Below are positions 1 to 10,339 of a stretch of 64,000 nucleotides of DNA, one piece after another. Numbering within the stretch: the stretch's first letter is position 1; the number at the start of each line of letters is the position of its first letter. The position numbers and the translations under genes were made by a program. Under the pieces are notes generated by a model, which worked only from the letters and a program-made list of their open reading frames with translations, did no database searches and had not been told where the DNA came from. Origin of the DNA: Pogostemon cablin (Eukaryota > Streptophyta > Magnoliopsida > Lamiales > Lamiaceae); the NCBI GenBank assembly GCA_023678885.1, contig CM042979.1, forward strand, positions 23,116,981 through 23,180,980. Reading direction: 5' to 3'.

Positions 1-494
1 TTCCAATTTCAAAGTAGGCTTCTTAGTACATAAGTTAGCTTCCAGTGAGCAAGTCCGGAAAAAAAAGATATATATTCGTAGTTCTGGCCTAATTGTATTA
101 GCTCTACTAGGCGCGGGGGAGCTACTATATATTTAGAAAGATTTTGAACGTTTGTAAGATCTGATTAATGCTTTTCTTTCTAGAAAGAGGAAAGCTAGTT
201 TCAGGGGGCAGGGGCTTCCCGCTTCAACCATCGATTGCTATTGAGTCGGAACTCTATTAAGGAAAAGGAGGACACATCGCCCAAACCCCTGTTTACGAGG
301 CACAGCGGGATACCCATTCCGGAGTTTGAGTTCTATGTCCAGATTGGCGAAGACCACTTCTCTAAGTGAGAATTGCATTAGGATACTACCTACAGTGATG
401 GTCTACAGCCCGAGGAGTAGTCTCATCATGTCGGGAAGGAATGGAATATGGAATAAGGTCCGATAGTGTGCATTCAAACCCGAAAGTCAGTTGA

Positions 495-950
495 TCAAAG
501 AGCCCGAGAAGACAGACTTTGGAGAGTCCCATTTACATTTCCTTGGTACCTCTTCTGAATCGGAAATAGAATAAGGACTCTACTTCTTCGATCCCAGAGA
601 TCCATTATTTCTCTACCATAGATGTACTTACAACCCCCTTCAATCCCATTGATGCAAATCAGGTGGCCAAACCCGTTTCCATGGATCAAACCATGCAAGA
701 GATGGGTTTGCAGATTAAAAGCACCTTCATCAAGCGGATCATTCCACTCATCGTTTGTAGGAATTCTAAAATGATACTTCATTTTCGACACTAAATGATG
801 ACTCCACCCTGAAAATACAGGGGAAGAGAGAGAAAAAGATAGAAGGCGAATCCAATACCAAGTCCAATCCATCTTCTGAACCAACGAGTTAATCGCTACA
901 TAATGTAATCGATTCATCGGCGAAGAAAAGCTGTTGAGAAAAGAGCTCAA
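495..950 (-). pseudogene. fragment of a PHD-finger protein gene (MMD1 / At1g33420 type)
   Basis: The minus-strand frame contains a stretch typical of plant PHD-finger proteins related to MALE MEIOCYTE DEATH 1: the run HGLIHGNGFGHLICINGIEG (about residues 87-106) followed by a GREIMDLWDR-type motif near residue 117. That conserved block lies upstream of the PHD finger in the family. The cysteine-rich finger itself is absent, the C-terminal 30 residues do not resemble the family, and the N-terminal third may be intron-derived. The full proteins are about 650-700 residues, so this is a small piece. Seen: the conserved block. Inferred: it came from a nuclear gene and was carried into mitochondrial-type DNA. 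No start or promoter is proposed. Confidence 0.6.
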
Positions 951-1396
951 ACTCGTAGTCGGTGCACAGAAGAGTACGTCTTTCTATATGCCCAATAATG
1001 GCTCTCTCCCCGAAGAGAATAAACGAAGAAGTTCTTCCCATTATTGAATGCAAGAGCAAAAGCGGAAATCCCAGTATTGGTTGAGAAGGGTCAGCTCATC
1101 CAAGCTGAGTGTTGAGGTGGTGCATTTCTGAGTCACTGAGGAACAAAATAGATCCCCGAGTGGTTAACCCTGTTGTTTACTTTCATTGACTCGTGGATGT
1201 CAACCCAGGTCTTGTTTTGTCCAATTGGTGTTGTCTCCTTAAGCTATAAGGTAGGCCGTCCCCTTCATTCTACTATGCTGACCCCGGGCCGGCTTTTTGG
1301 GAAGCCCGTTCCCATCGCGCTCGCGGCCCGGCTGGCCTGCCGGCGGTAGTGGGAATTATCCCGTTCCCTAGTCAAAGACTTGGTTGGATGCGGGAT

Positions 1397-1579
1397 CTAC
1401 TCCACGAGGAGCGGTACGGACGTAGATGATATCATCACGACCTCTCTTTTCGTACCGCTAGGAATGCTTAAAGCCACTTCGCCAACTGGCGTTACCTGCG
1501 CTTTCGTGTCTCTCAGTGTGGTCAGCACTGGGTGTTTCCGAGCAGCGAAGCTTACACCCATTCGCATTAGTTCATCCAA
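1397..1579 (-). pseudogene. possible continuation of the ccmFC coding remnant
   Basis: About 60 bp downstream of the ccmFC stop, on the same strand, is a 60-codon frame rich in ordinary codons and polar residues (ending in a VVMISSTSVPLLVE stretch). It directly follows the ccmFC exon 1 sequence and could be more of the same reading frame after a second lesion, or the start of the group II intron region. I do not recognise it securely. An alignment to a complete angiosperm ccmFC gene would settle it. Confidence 0.3.
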
Positions 1580-1639
1580 AGTTCCTTACCCTTATGCACG
1601 AATTATTGAATAAGCCATCTTCCTATCAAGGTTAAGGAG

Positions 1640-2522
1640 TCAACTGAGCATCTCAGCGGCGGGATTGAATACCTGGATCGAATCAGAGTTCACGCCGCCC
1701 GTCCTGAACAAATAGGAGGCGTGGGCCACAGGTCGCACATAAGCCGCCGGGTCGCACGACAGAAGAACACCCAACATAAAGATGCACACTCCTCCATGTG
1801 AAATATTCATCTTCATTGGAGCTTTTTGGTAGTCGTCTGTGACCAACAGCCATCAGCTGTCGGCTCGTTGGTAAGGTGAGAGTTTCAAGCCCGATTTCTG
1901 GTGGCGCATCCCCCACACAAGCACCGCACGACGAAGGGGGGACGGGGAAAGCTACAGGCCGAAAAGCTTCTACCCTTCTTTCTATTTCTAAATGGGGGTG
2001 CCCGGGGCACCTCATCTTCTCATTTCTATTCCCATTAGGCCGAAGTGTTTGGCATTTCCTTCTCCGCGCCCGCTCACGCTTCGCTGACCTATCGCGTGGT
2101 AAAAAGAAGAAAGTACGAAAGAATAGTAAACCGAGCACACCGCAGAAAGATTCTAAATATGAGTTGTCCCCCTTGGATTCGAGAAGAATGAAATGAAGAA
2201 CGGGAACGAAACGAAATAGGGCGTTTCTAGCTCTAGTTTCGGATGAGCTTCTCCCAATTATGTCTGGTAATAGAATAGGACGGCTTGCTCTGACCAAGAC
2301 TCTACTTTTTGCTCTGTCTGTGGAGCGTATGAATTTCCTTGAATGTAGATAGACCAAAAGAGGGAATGAAGGGATAGGAATAGGAATTAGAGTACCATTG
2401 GAAAAAGGGGCACCTGTGGGAACATCTCTACTGACGAACCATTTCAATAGTACGGGTGCTGCCGTGCCACGAGGCACGACCATGGAAGTAATTAAAAAGA
2501 AAAAGTTATGTAGTTGGACCAT
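1640..2522 (-). pseudogene. ccmFC: ccmFC (cytochrome c maturation subunit Fc), exon 1, frameshifted
   Basis: In plant mitochondria CcmFC is part of the haem lyase complex that attaches haem to c-type cytochromes at the inner membrane. The frame opens at 2522 with MVQLHNFFF and shows the expected N-terminal hydrophobic segments, the PRGTAAPVLLKWFVSRDVPTG block (residues 18-38) and a basic RDRSAKRERARRRK stretch. About 1 extra base near 1831-1842 shifts the frame just after the LMAVGH motif. The rest (NISHGGVCIFMLGVLL ... VFNPAAEMLS) continues in a second frame to a stop at 1640. Angiosperm ccmFC has one group II intron and a second exon; I could not find that exon. The frameshift makes this copy non-functional, which fits a nuclear insertion or a mitochondrial pseudogene. 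Identity is confident; the function of this copy is not expected. Confidence 0.9.
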
Positions 2523-5226
2523 CTGTTCTATCCCTTAGAGTTTTTCTTCTCTAGAGAAGATGAGAGGCTTAAAATGAAGAGAGACTTGTATTTGAGTCAA
2601 TTACCTTGGTTTTTCCAAGAATAAAATGTGGGAGTCGAAGAAAGATCCTTCTCAAGCTCTCTTTCAAACATACACGGAACACGAACTCAATCTAAACTGA
2701 GATGGAGGTGAACGAAGCGAAGCTTTTCACAACAATTCCTTCTTCAAGCAAACCGAGATAGGAAAGGAATTGCTGTCGATTCGATTCGTTGTTCTCTTAC
2801 GATGCTTCGTGGAACCTGTGGTGGCAGAGCGTGGTAAACAGACAGTTATTGAGCAACCCGAGCATCTCACCTGGACGCTACGTACGAGTTTATTGATTCG
2901 GGATCTCTTGAGCAAAATTCTTGGGACAACTCTTCCAACTATGACTTTAACTTTTTCTTTGTTTTCCCATTAGTGCAGATGGATTTTTCTACGCCGAACT
3001 AGATCGATATGAAAGAAAAAGGGCCTTCTATATTTTCCCGGTATATCGGACGCAACTTGATTCAACTGGTTCAGCAACTTCTTTAGAAGAGTCCTCCGTC
3101 CGGTCTAGCAGGCTAACTCATTGATACACTCAGACTTAGTCTTGAGGAGTCTGGAGTTCAAGGGAATGCAACTGCAAAATCAGAATCAAGAAGCGAGCTG
3201 AGGACAGTGAGCGAGTGATGGTGTAGTACTTCGCTAGGAAAAGATGGAGTCCGAACAAAGGTTGTGCAAAATAGAGTTCGCCAGATAGGTATAGTATTAA
3301 ATTTTCTCATTAAGAGAAGAAATGCCCTTCTTTTCACTTTTCAATAGGATATGTCTGTCTCCAAACTTCTTTCGATCCATTCCCTCTTGTGTATCAATTT
3401 ACCTTTTACCTTAGATTATGTTAGTGTTCAGTCTTTCGTCTTCTTTGACTGATAGACTGAAAAGAGAGAGCTAAACGGAATCTCTGGTATAGAGATTTAT
3501 ATACCAGAGAAGAGACCGAAAAAGGTTCAACTAGCGCTTAGAGTTTGATGCGAGGATCAACTCCGTACCCTTCCTTCAGATAGTTAACGCTTTGCACGAG
3601 CTGAGACAGTGTAGATAGATCCGGATAAGGCAAAGAGCACATTCCTACTGCTATAACTAAGACTAGGGATTACCTCAAAGAGGCGGATAAAGCGCATCTG
3701 AGCGTCCCACTCTTCCTCTTCCGATTACGTGGTGGACGAATCAACAAGGGCTTCAGTCGTGGTCAGAGAACGAATGGACTTCGGGTTTGACGATCCTTTC
3801 TCTCATTCGAAGAGGCGATGTAGCAAGCCAGCCGGATAGTTAATGAAAGGTTATATGTGTGCTAAGGATAGTGAAATAGCTCATTCTAACGAGTTTTTAA
3901 TGTAGGAAGCTTAGTACATCGTACTATCTCTATAGTTGTAATTACAGTCCACTTGTCAACTAACACTCTTTTGGGTAGTAATGCGAAGGAGATGCCAAAC
4001 CAGTAGGTGCGAATGCTCAAGTGGGGACTCATCCAACAGACGTACACGATACCATTGCGAAGACTACGAGGGGTGATACCGCTGTACAGAAGACTACAAA
4101 TACTGGTCAAAAAGTATTGACGGAAGATGAACTCCAAGCTATCAAAGCTAGTCAGCCTAAGCTATACAACCATAAACCTTCCAAGAGTGGTTAGACCTTC
4201 AAACTAAAAACTGGTGAAAGAAAGTATACTTTTTTTTTCAAATTAGACTACATTGTCCAGTTTAGAAAGAAAGTAGGGACAGACTGAAAGCTGTTCTCCC
4301 TTGGTCACTTCTCTAAGGAAAGAGTCCACTACTGAAAGTGCTTTGAAGCCACCTTTGAAATCCCCTGTAATTGTTGTACCTTAGTCGGCACCTTCGGCTA
4401 AACAGCTATCTTTCTTTTTCTTATCCCGAGCAATTTACCCTTCTTTCTGACGCGAGTGTTCATCATTTGAAATCTATTTGTATCAGAACTTTCTGCAGAG
4501 AAAGTATTAAAGCAACGAAGCGATCCTAGGTAGGAGAGCGAGTGGCAGGGCAGTAAGAACCGGTGTAGCTAACGAAGGCTCTGCAAGACCTGTTGTTTGA
4601 TACGCTTGGAATGACCTCTTTATGAGGGATAAGAGCTCCAAACATCCATCGTTCCATTCTCTCTTCGGCTAGGTCCCTCGCGACCTTTGTATACCAGTTT
4701 TTTCCGGGTCGAAAGACCAAATACGAGGTGTAGAGGGAAAAGAAAGACTTTGATGAGTCCCTAAAAGGTTAAGGTTTATGAAACTGGATTTCTCTTCTTC
4801 TCTTGGATATGAAATCTCGTAAGATAAGAAATTAGAAAAGAATAAGCTAGATCGACTTAGAAAGTCAAGTTCTCAAGTCAAGTTGCAACTCGCCTAGGGG
4901 AAAAGGTAGCAAGTCCATTTCTGCCCAGAAATGCCTATTGAGATTCATAAGTAGCAACTCGACCTATATGGGAAATCTAGCAAGCCGAATTCTGCCCGTA
5001 AGGACCACAAAAAATGGAATTCTCGCTGCTCGTATAGTGATACCTTTTATCAAGTCGATTTTAGCCCAGAACGACCAAGCAAAGTGCAAAAGTGGCGGCT
5101 CATATACGGAGAAATCTGACTTTGATGCTTCAAGAGCCCCCTCATCTTGCTTGCTTCAGGCGAAGCTTTCTAGCACTAGATAATAGGATTCTGGTATGGC
5201 AGGAATACCACTTTTTAGGTCGACCA

Positions 5227-5726
5227 NNNNNNNNNNNNNNNNNNNNNNNNNNNNNNNNNNNNNNNNNNNNNNNNNNNNNNNNNNNNNNNNNNNNNNNNNN
5301 NNNNNNNNNNNNNNNNNNNNNNNNNNNNNNNNNNNNNNNNNNNNNNNNNNNNNNNNNNNNNNNNNNNNNNNNNNNNNNNNNNNNNNNNNNNNNNNNNNNN
5401 NNNNNNNNNNNNNNNNNNNNNNNNNNNNNNNNNNNNNNNNNNNNNNNNNNNNNNNNNNNNNNNNNNNNNNNNNNNNNNNNNNNNNNNNNNNNNNNNNNNN
5501 NNNNNNNNNNNNNNNNNNNNNNNNNNNNNNNNNNNNNNNNNNNNNNNNNNNNNNNNNNNNNNNNNNNNNNNNNNNNNNNNNNNNNNNNNNNNNNNNNNNN
5601 NNNNNNNNNNNNNNNNNNNNNNNNNNNNNNNNNNNNNNNNNNNNNNNNNNNNNNNNNNNNNNNNNNNNNNNNNNNNNNNNNNNNNNNNNNNNNNNNNNNN
5701 NNNNNNNNNNNNNNNNNNNNNNNNNN
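5227..5726. other. assembly gap of exactly 500 N
   Basis: The run of N is exactly 500 long, the usual size of a placeholder of unknown length. It separates mitochondrial-like sequence from nuclear LTR sequence. No gene content can be assigned. Confidence 1.
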
Positions 5727-6146
5727 GGGGTGAAGCATATCTCTTGCTCCGATGTTATTCACACGTGTCAAGAGCATATTTACTTGTGTCTATAGAGTAA
5801 ACTTGCATGGTCTAGTGATGCGTCCAAAACCACAGGGCAGAGTCGAACGCCATCACATGAAAATACGAATTGCTAGTGAAACTGGATGACCCGACGAACT
5901 ACCTATCATTCTTATTGATCACAACTCACTTTTCTCTACTCTTGCTATTTCTTTTGTTATTTCGATTAGAAGTTATTATCCATTAAACCTTTACAATTAC
6001 CAACATAGTCTAAAATATACTAGAAGATAACAAAATTTATATTTATCCGTCCTGTGGGTTCGATATTGTAACTTGGTCATCTTCGCGACTACAATTGATA
6101 TCCTTATACTTGAGGATTAATTTGTGTGTTGAGAAAACCCTTAACA
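5727..6146 (+). mobile_element. 3' part of an Athila-like LTR (same subfamily as LTR D)
   Basis: This stretch aligns almost base for base with 39326-39746, the end of solo LTR D. Both share the blocks around 'caccatcacatgaaaat' and 'cgatattgtaacttgg', and both finish with 'gagaaaaccc' plus a terminal CA. The 5' part is lost in the N gap. LTR A starts only a few bases after its end. Confidence 0.8.
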
Positions 6147-6625
6147 GTGTGATTGTCGTTATTTTCACCTAGATTTTAGTGCCTTTTTGTGTGTATTTTT
6201 CGTATTGTTTTATCCATATTTTTGTGTATTTTGGTGGTGTTATGTGTTTTTATGGGAATGTGTGAGAATGATCTTAAACATATGTATAACAGGTGAACAT
6301 GGAGTAAAAATGGAGACGAGAGATCAAACAAGAAAGAAGGAGCAAAGGTGCAAGAACACGACTGGCCGTGCTGGCAACACGACTCGTGTTGCAGCACACG
6401 GCCCGTGTACCAGACACGGGCCTGTCCAGAAAGGCCGTGTGGCGACATCTATTTATCCAACACGACCACCACTTGGCCGTGTTGCGGAGCTCGACCCGTG
6501 TTGCAGCACACGGCCCGTGTACCAGACACGTGCCTATAAGTGGTGGCCGTTCGACGACATCTATACATCCAACACGGCCACTCTTTGGCCGTGCGGCGCA
6601 GAACGACTCGTGTGCCGTTTACCCT

Positions 6626-7822
6626 TGTTGGATTGTATACTAAAAGTCTAGCTTTAGTATGAACAATGTCATAACTACATTTGAAATGAGAATCATTGAT
6701 CAAATGATTGCATCTTATAATTTATTTTATATGCATGATGCAATAGTCCATTTACTTTATACTGTAGATAATATGTTGTGCGACAACACGCGGAAGATCA
6801 TATTATCGGTTTCCTTATAAAGTATAAACAGATGCTCACAACTGAGATAGACGGGGACTCTCTATCGGTATGGTTGTAGTGTGGTTTGGTATTAGCTTGT
6901 CTTGGCTATAGAATCACATTAGTGCACTTGTGTGTATTGAGCAGGACCGCCTGAGATCGTTCGACTTATACTGACTTATAGAAGAACTTGATCTCTGTTA
7001 TTATGGAAGTTCGTGCTCTTAATCCCTATACAATAACCTCGACACGTAGGGCAGTATGTATTCTTTGATTCATCAATGGGTGAGATTTATAAGTATTAAA
7101 TCAAACAACTCGGTGAGTTGGGAAGTAGTGCTGTCTCTATGGTGTGCTGTTGATTGTAGAAGGAATCCATGTCCGTCATAGGTTGATGATGTCCCCTTGA
7201 GGAGCTCATAAGGTTTATCATGTAAATCTTGCAAGTGGATTAATTTTCGGCATGATAATAAGGTTGAGTGGTACTACTCTCAGATGAGATATTAATTAAT
7301 TTGAGTTGTCAGTAACTTAATTTATTAATGGGCATTGTATATCTTAAACATGGGGAGACTATCGGGCTTATAATAAGAAGGAGCCCAGAACATAATTTTG
7401 GGATTGGACGGGTAGTGCAGTAATAATATTTTAGTGGACTATATTATTATTATTGGATTTAATTAAAAGCTTTGAGCTAAGCTTGGTTAATTAAATTCAA
7501 TTGAGGCCCAGCCCAATTTCTCCTCCTGGTCCCTGCTGTAGCCCAAGTATATAAGTCATCTCAGTTCCTGTTAAACCTAAGTCTGCGCCTCTTTTGACAC
7601 ACGGGAGAAAACAGAGAGCAGAATGAGAGAACTCTGGGGATTGTTGACCACTCAACACCAGAGTTGACTTTGGGACATACAGTAGAAGATCAGAGGTGTT
7701 CTACACTGCTGTTCATCCTCTACATCGACCCAGAAGTACGGTAAACATGTTTTATGCTTCCGCTGATTGTTTGCCTATTTATCCTAACGATCACGTTGAA
7801 CCGCACGATCCAATTGCCAACA
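6626..7822 (+). repeat. 5' LTR of C1-a
   Basis: It starts TGTTGGATTGTATACTAAAA and ends in CCAACA. A TATA-like box tatataag lies at 7549-7556, so transcription probably starts about 25-30 bp downstream and U3 is unusually long (about 0.95 kb). Confidence 0.95.
7549..7556 (+). promoter_or_regulatory. TATA box of the C1-a 5' LTR
   Basis: The word tatataag follows 'gcccaag' and is preserved in the 3' LTR and in the other C1 LTRs (for example near 31298 and 37864), where it keeps the same distance to the LTR end region. Confidence 0.6.
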
Positions 7823-7824
7823 AT

Positions 7825-7836
7825 TGGTATCAGAGC
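7825..7836 (+). other. primer binding site of C1-a
   Basis: TGGTATCAGAGC lies two bases after the LTR end. This is the standard complement of initiator Met-tRNA used by plant Copia elements. Confidence 0.9.
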
Positions 7837-7884
7837 GTTGGTTTCGTGGTGAAACGTGAGACGTTAGGTGTTTTTTTTGTGATT

Positions 7885-9485
7885 ATATGATTATTTGAAA
7901 TGATCTGGATATAATCGCTTGTTGTTGTGTAGTCTCGTGTTTCAATTATCATCGAAAGTTTCAAGGCTTGATGAAAGGGATTGAATCTGTGTGTATTATA
8001 CATTATTCCTATGTACTTTTTGTCGATGAAATTGTGTGTGATTATTGTGATTGTACACACTGTACACACACGGATGAACCATCATCGATGGTTTTTGCTT
8101 GCTGGTATATGTTCTTTTACATGGCTTTCAAGAACACACACAAGAAAGAAAATAATTAGAAACACACACGCTTCTGGACTTTGAATGGAAATCGGGCGAT
8201 GACTGGACTGCTGCACTACAATCGCGAGGGACTGGCTTCGGAAGCACGATTCTCATCGCGATGCGTGAGGGCTGGAGGTTCCGGTGAGAAATCGACTAAA
8301 GATGGTGGCTGTCTGCCGCTGATCGGTGCTTTTCAGACGATTGGAAGAGGAACTGGGCAAGAACCGGCTATAATCGGGTCTGAGGCACTTTTGGATCGGG
8401 TTTGTCTACTAGATGAAACTGATAATCGGAGAAGGCGTTCCAGTGACTGGAAGCAACTCTCGGTGCTGATCGAAAGCAGGTTTTGAACAACGACAGAATC
8501 CAGTCGTTGTAACCATGTTTCTCGGCGAATCCTTCATGGGCTCATGGCTCGTCGGTGATGATGGCAGTCGTCGACGGCAGCGGCGCCCATTTGCACCGAT
8601 CGGTCATCTTCGCGATGGCTGGCGGCGGCAAGGTCAGCGTCGGCAGATGGCTGGCCGTCGCAGTAGGGCGTGATGGTTAGATGAATGGCTGACTGCTGGC
8701 GGTCGTTGTCGGGTGCACTGGATCGACGCATGGGAGTCAGCTGACGGCGCAACTCCAGCGGCTGACGGCACGATTGCTGAGTGGTCGTCGACGACAGCTG
8801 CTTGTGGCTGCATCCCAGGCGAGTCGTGATGATGCCTGTAACCATGGCTGTCGTCGCTGCTTCGTGGGATTGCGCTGGGAGTCGCACCTGCAGCGGCGTC
8901 GGAACTTCACGGCAGCAGGCTGAAGGTGCAATTCCGGTGGCTGACGGCACGAAAACCGAGAGCAGTGGCCGGTGTTTGCTTCGGCTGGAGAAGCGGCTGG
9001 GGTTATTTCTAGGGCAGCAAGCAATTGGGCTGGGATTTGGGCCCAAATTTTAATTAAAAGGAAATGGGCTACTGGGCCTATTTTAATTAAGGTGTATTTG
9101 GGCTTGATTTTCTGGATAATGGGCTGTTGGGCCTTATTTTTCAGCTGGGCCTGTTTGATATGTATGCATTAAGCCTTTGTTCCCTTTTACTTTTAATTTG
9201 GTTTTGGGCTATTGGACCCAAATTTTATTAAAATGTGTTTTGGGCTGCTGGGCTTTAATTGCTGCATATTTTTAATTAATTGTGGGTAATGGGCCAAGCA
9301 TGATTAATTAATTTTATTAATGGACTTTTTGTGCTAGTGGGCTTGGTGGACTTAATTTGATTTTGGGGTAAGATTATGGGCCATGGATAATGGGCTTGAT
9401 TAATTATTTAATCTGCTGCACATTTTGTGCTTATTTGTTGCTCTTGGGCCCAAATTGATTGATCCACTAATTATGCAATTAATTA
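7885..9485 (+). other. variable leader segment of C1-a (GC-rich part plus GGGCC-rich part)
   Basis: After about 60 bp shared with C1-b and C1-d, the leader of C1-a becomes unlike both. From about 8160 to 9050 it is GC-rich with repeated words such as 'ctgacggc' and 'gtcgacg'. From 9040 to 9470 it is filled with 'gggct..tgggcc' words in an AT-rich background. It rejoins the shared sequence at 'tatataactg' (about 9486). Several short open frames exist but match no protein family I know and are not conserved in the other copies, so I treat the segment as non-coding. It might include captured host sequence. Confidence 0.7.
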
Positions 9486-9710
9486 ATGTTATATAACTGA
9501 TTAATTGATTTAATTGTCAATTATTGTTGTATATGTGAAAGGCATGTTCTATGTGATTTATTTATTTAAATTACTGTTAATAGAAGCATGTCTAAGTTGT
9601 ATATTTTATTCTCGAATATTATATGCATGTTAAAAACCCTCGGTAATTAAATAACTAAGTGGGAGAGGGGATTGGTAATTAATTCCCGCGGCCTCCATTA
9701 TTGGTTTGTA

Positions 9711-10175
9711 AGTGATGTGAGTAAACTTGCGCGTTGGCAATAGAGCCTTCCTCCCTAACGGATGAGTTTATTCACGGATCACTGGTACAAACTTCTTTAA
9801 ATAATTATTGTTTGTAATGTGATGCATATGGACTTACGCGTTGGCTATAGTGCCTTCCTCCTAATGGATGAGCTTATATGCAGTTCACTAGTACAAACTT
9901 ATATAATTGATGATTGTAGAAAGTTATCTGAGCGCGTGTGTACTTCTCTAACAGTAAGGCACATAAGCTTGGGCAGCGGACTTGAGATCAAATAATGGTG
10001 TACACTTAGATGTGAATAATTAGTATCCTCCCTAACGGAGTCACTGCTATTATTTACATGGCTAAAGAGGAACCGACTATTAATTATTTTGTCATAAAGT
10101 TAGGTTGAAAATAAAATTAATGGGTAAACCTTCTATTGTAAATGTTCGGGTTTGTAAACGTCCACCCTAACGTGG
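9711..10175 (+). other. array of five leader hairpins in C1-a
   Basis: Hairpin 1 (9711-9783) pairs AGTGAT with ATCACT and then GTGAGTAAACT with AGTTTATTCAC across a 2-base bulge. Hairpin 2 (9819-9888) pairs GTGA with TCAC and GCATATGGACT with AGCTTATATGC. A weaker hairpin 3 lies at about 9936-9965. Hairpin 4 (10010-10059) pairs ATGTGAATAAT with ATTATTTACAT. Hairpin 5 (10162-10175) pairs CCAC with GTGG. The loops carry CTCCCTAACGGA, CTCCTAATGGA, TCTCTAACAG, CTCCCTAACGGA and CCTAAC. The same array exists in C1-b and C1-d. I infer a structured RNA signal upstream of gag; its role (packaging, dimerisation or translation) is unknown. Confidence 0.7.
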
Positions 10176-10339
10176 CTTGCAGACTCACGGTGCTTGAGAT
10201 GTCGGTGAATTTTATTTTATATTATTTATGAATCAATATAAAAGGATAAAATTCAAAGATTTGATCGGAATATTTATTTGAGATTCTCTGAATTTCGAAT
10301 GGTTTTATTTCACTAATTGTTAACTAAAAGAAATTATAT

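Larger units (their letters stand above)
1..5226. other. mitochondrial-like DNA segment (NUMT or organelle contig)
   Basis: The segment is base-compositionally balanced, lacks the AT-rich retrotransposon texture seen to the right, and contains a copy of the mitochondrial gene ccmFC with its typical coding style. It also has a GC-rich patch near 1270-1340 of a kind common in plant mitochondrial spacers and introns. Beyond the ccmFC copy and a PHD-finger fragment I recognise no gene: 1-494, 951-1396 and 2523-5226 hold only short open frames that match no family I know. Near 4870-5110 there are short imperfect repeats around the words 'tagcaa' and 'ctgccc'. The segment ends at a block of N, so its physical link to the repeats on the right is not shown by the sequence. 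Confidence 0.7.

Noticed and set aside
2770..2973. Short frames on both strands upstream of ccmFC
   Set aside because: No similarity to known mitochondrial genes that I can recognise; lengths are within chance for this composition.
5092..5795. Open frames of about 200 codons spanning the N run on both strands
   Set aside because: They exist only because N codons are not stops; the real flanking sequence is a few dozen codons and unrelated on the two sides.
6350..6620. A CRISPR-like or direct repeat array in the CACGGCC cluster
   Set aside because: The words are short, irregularly spaced and in both orientations, and they sit in a plant LTR; there is no repeat-spacer structure.
8534..9053. 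Overlapping GC-rich frames on both strands in the C1-a leader
   Set aside because: They overlap each other, match no domain I know and are not present in C1-b or C1-d; high GC alone lowers stop frequency.
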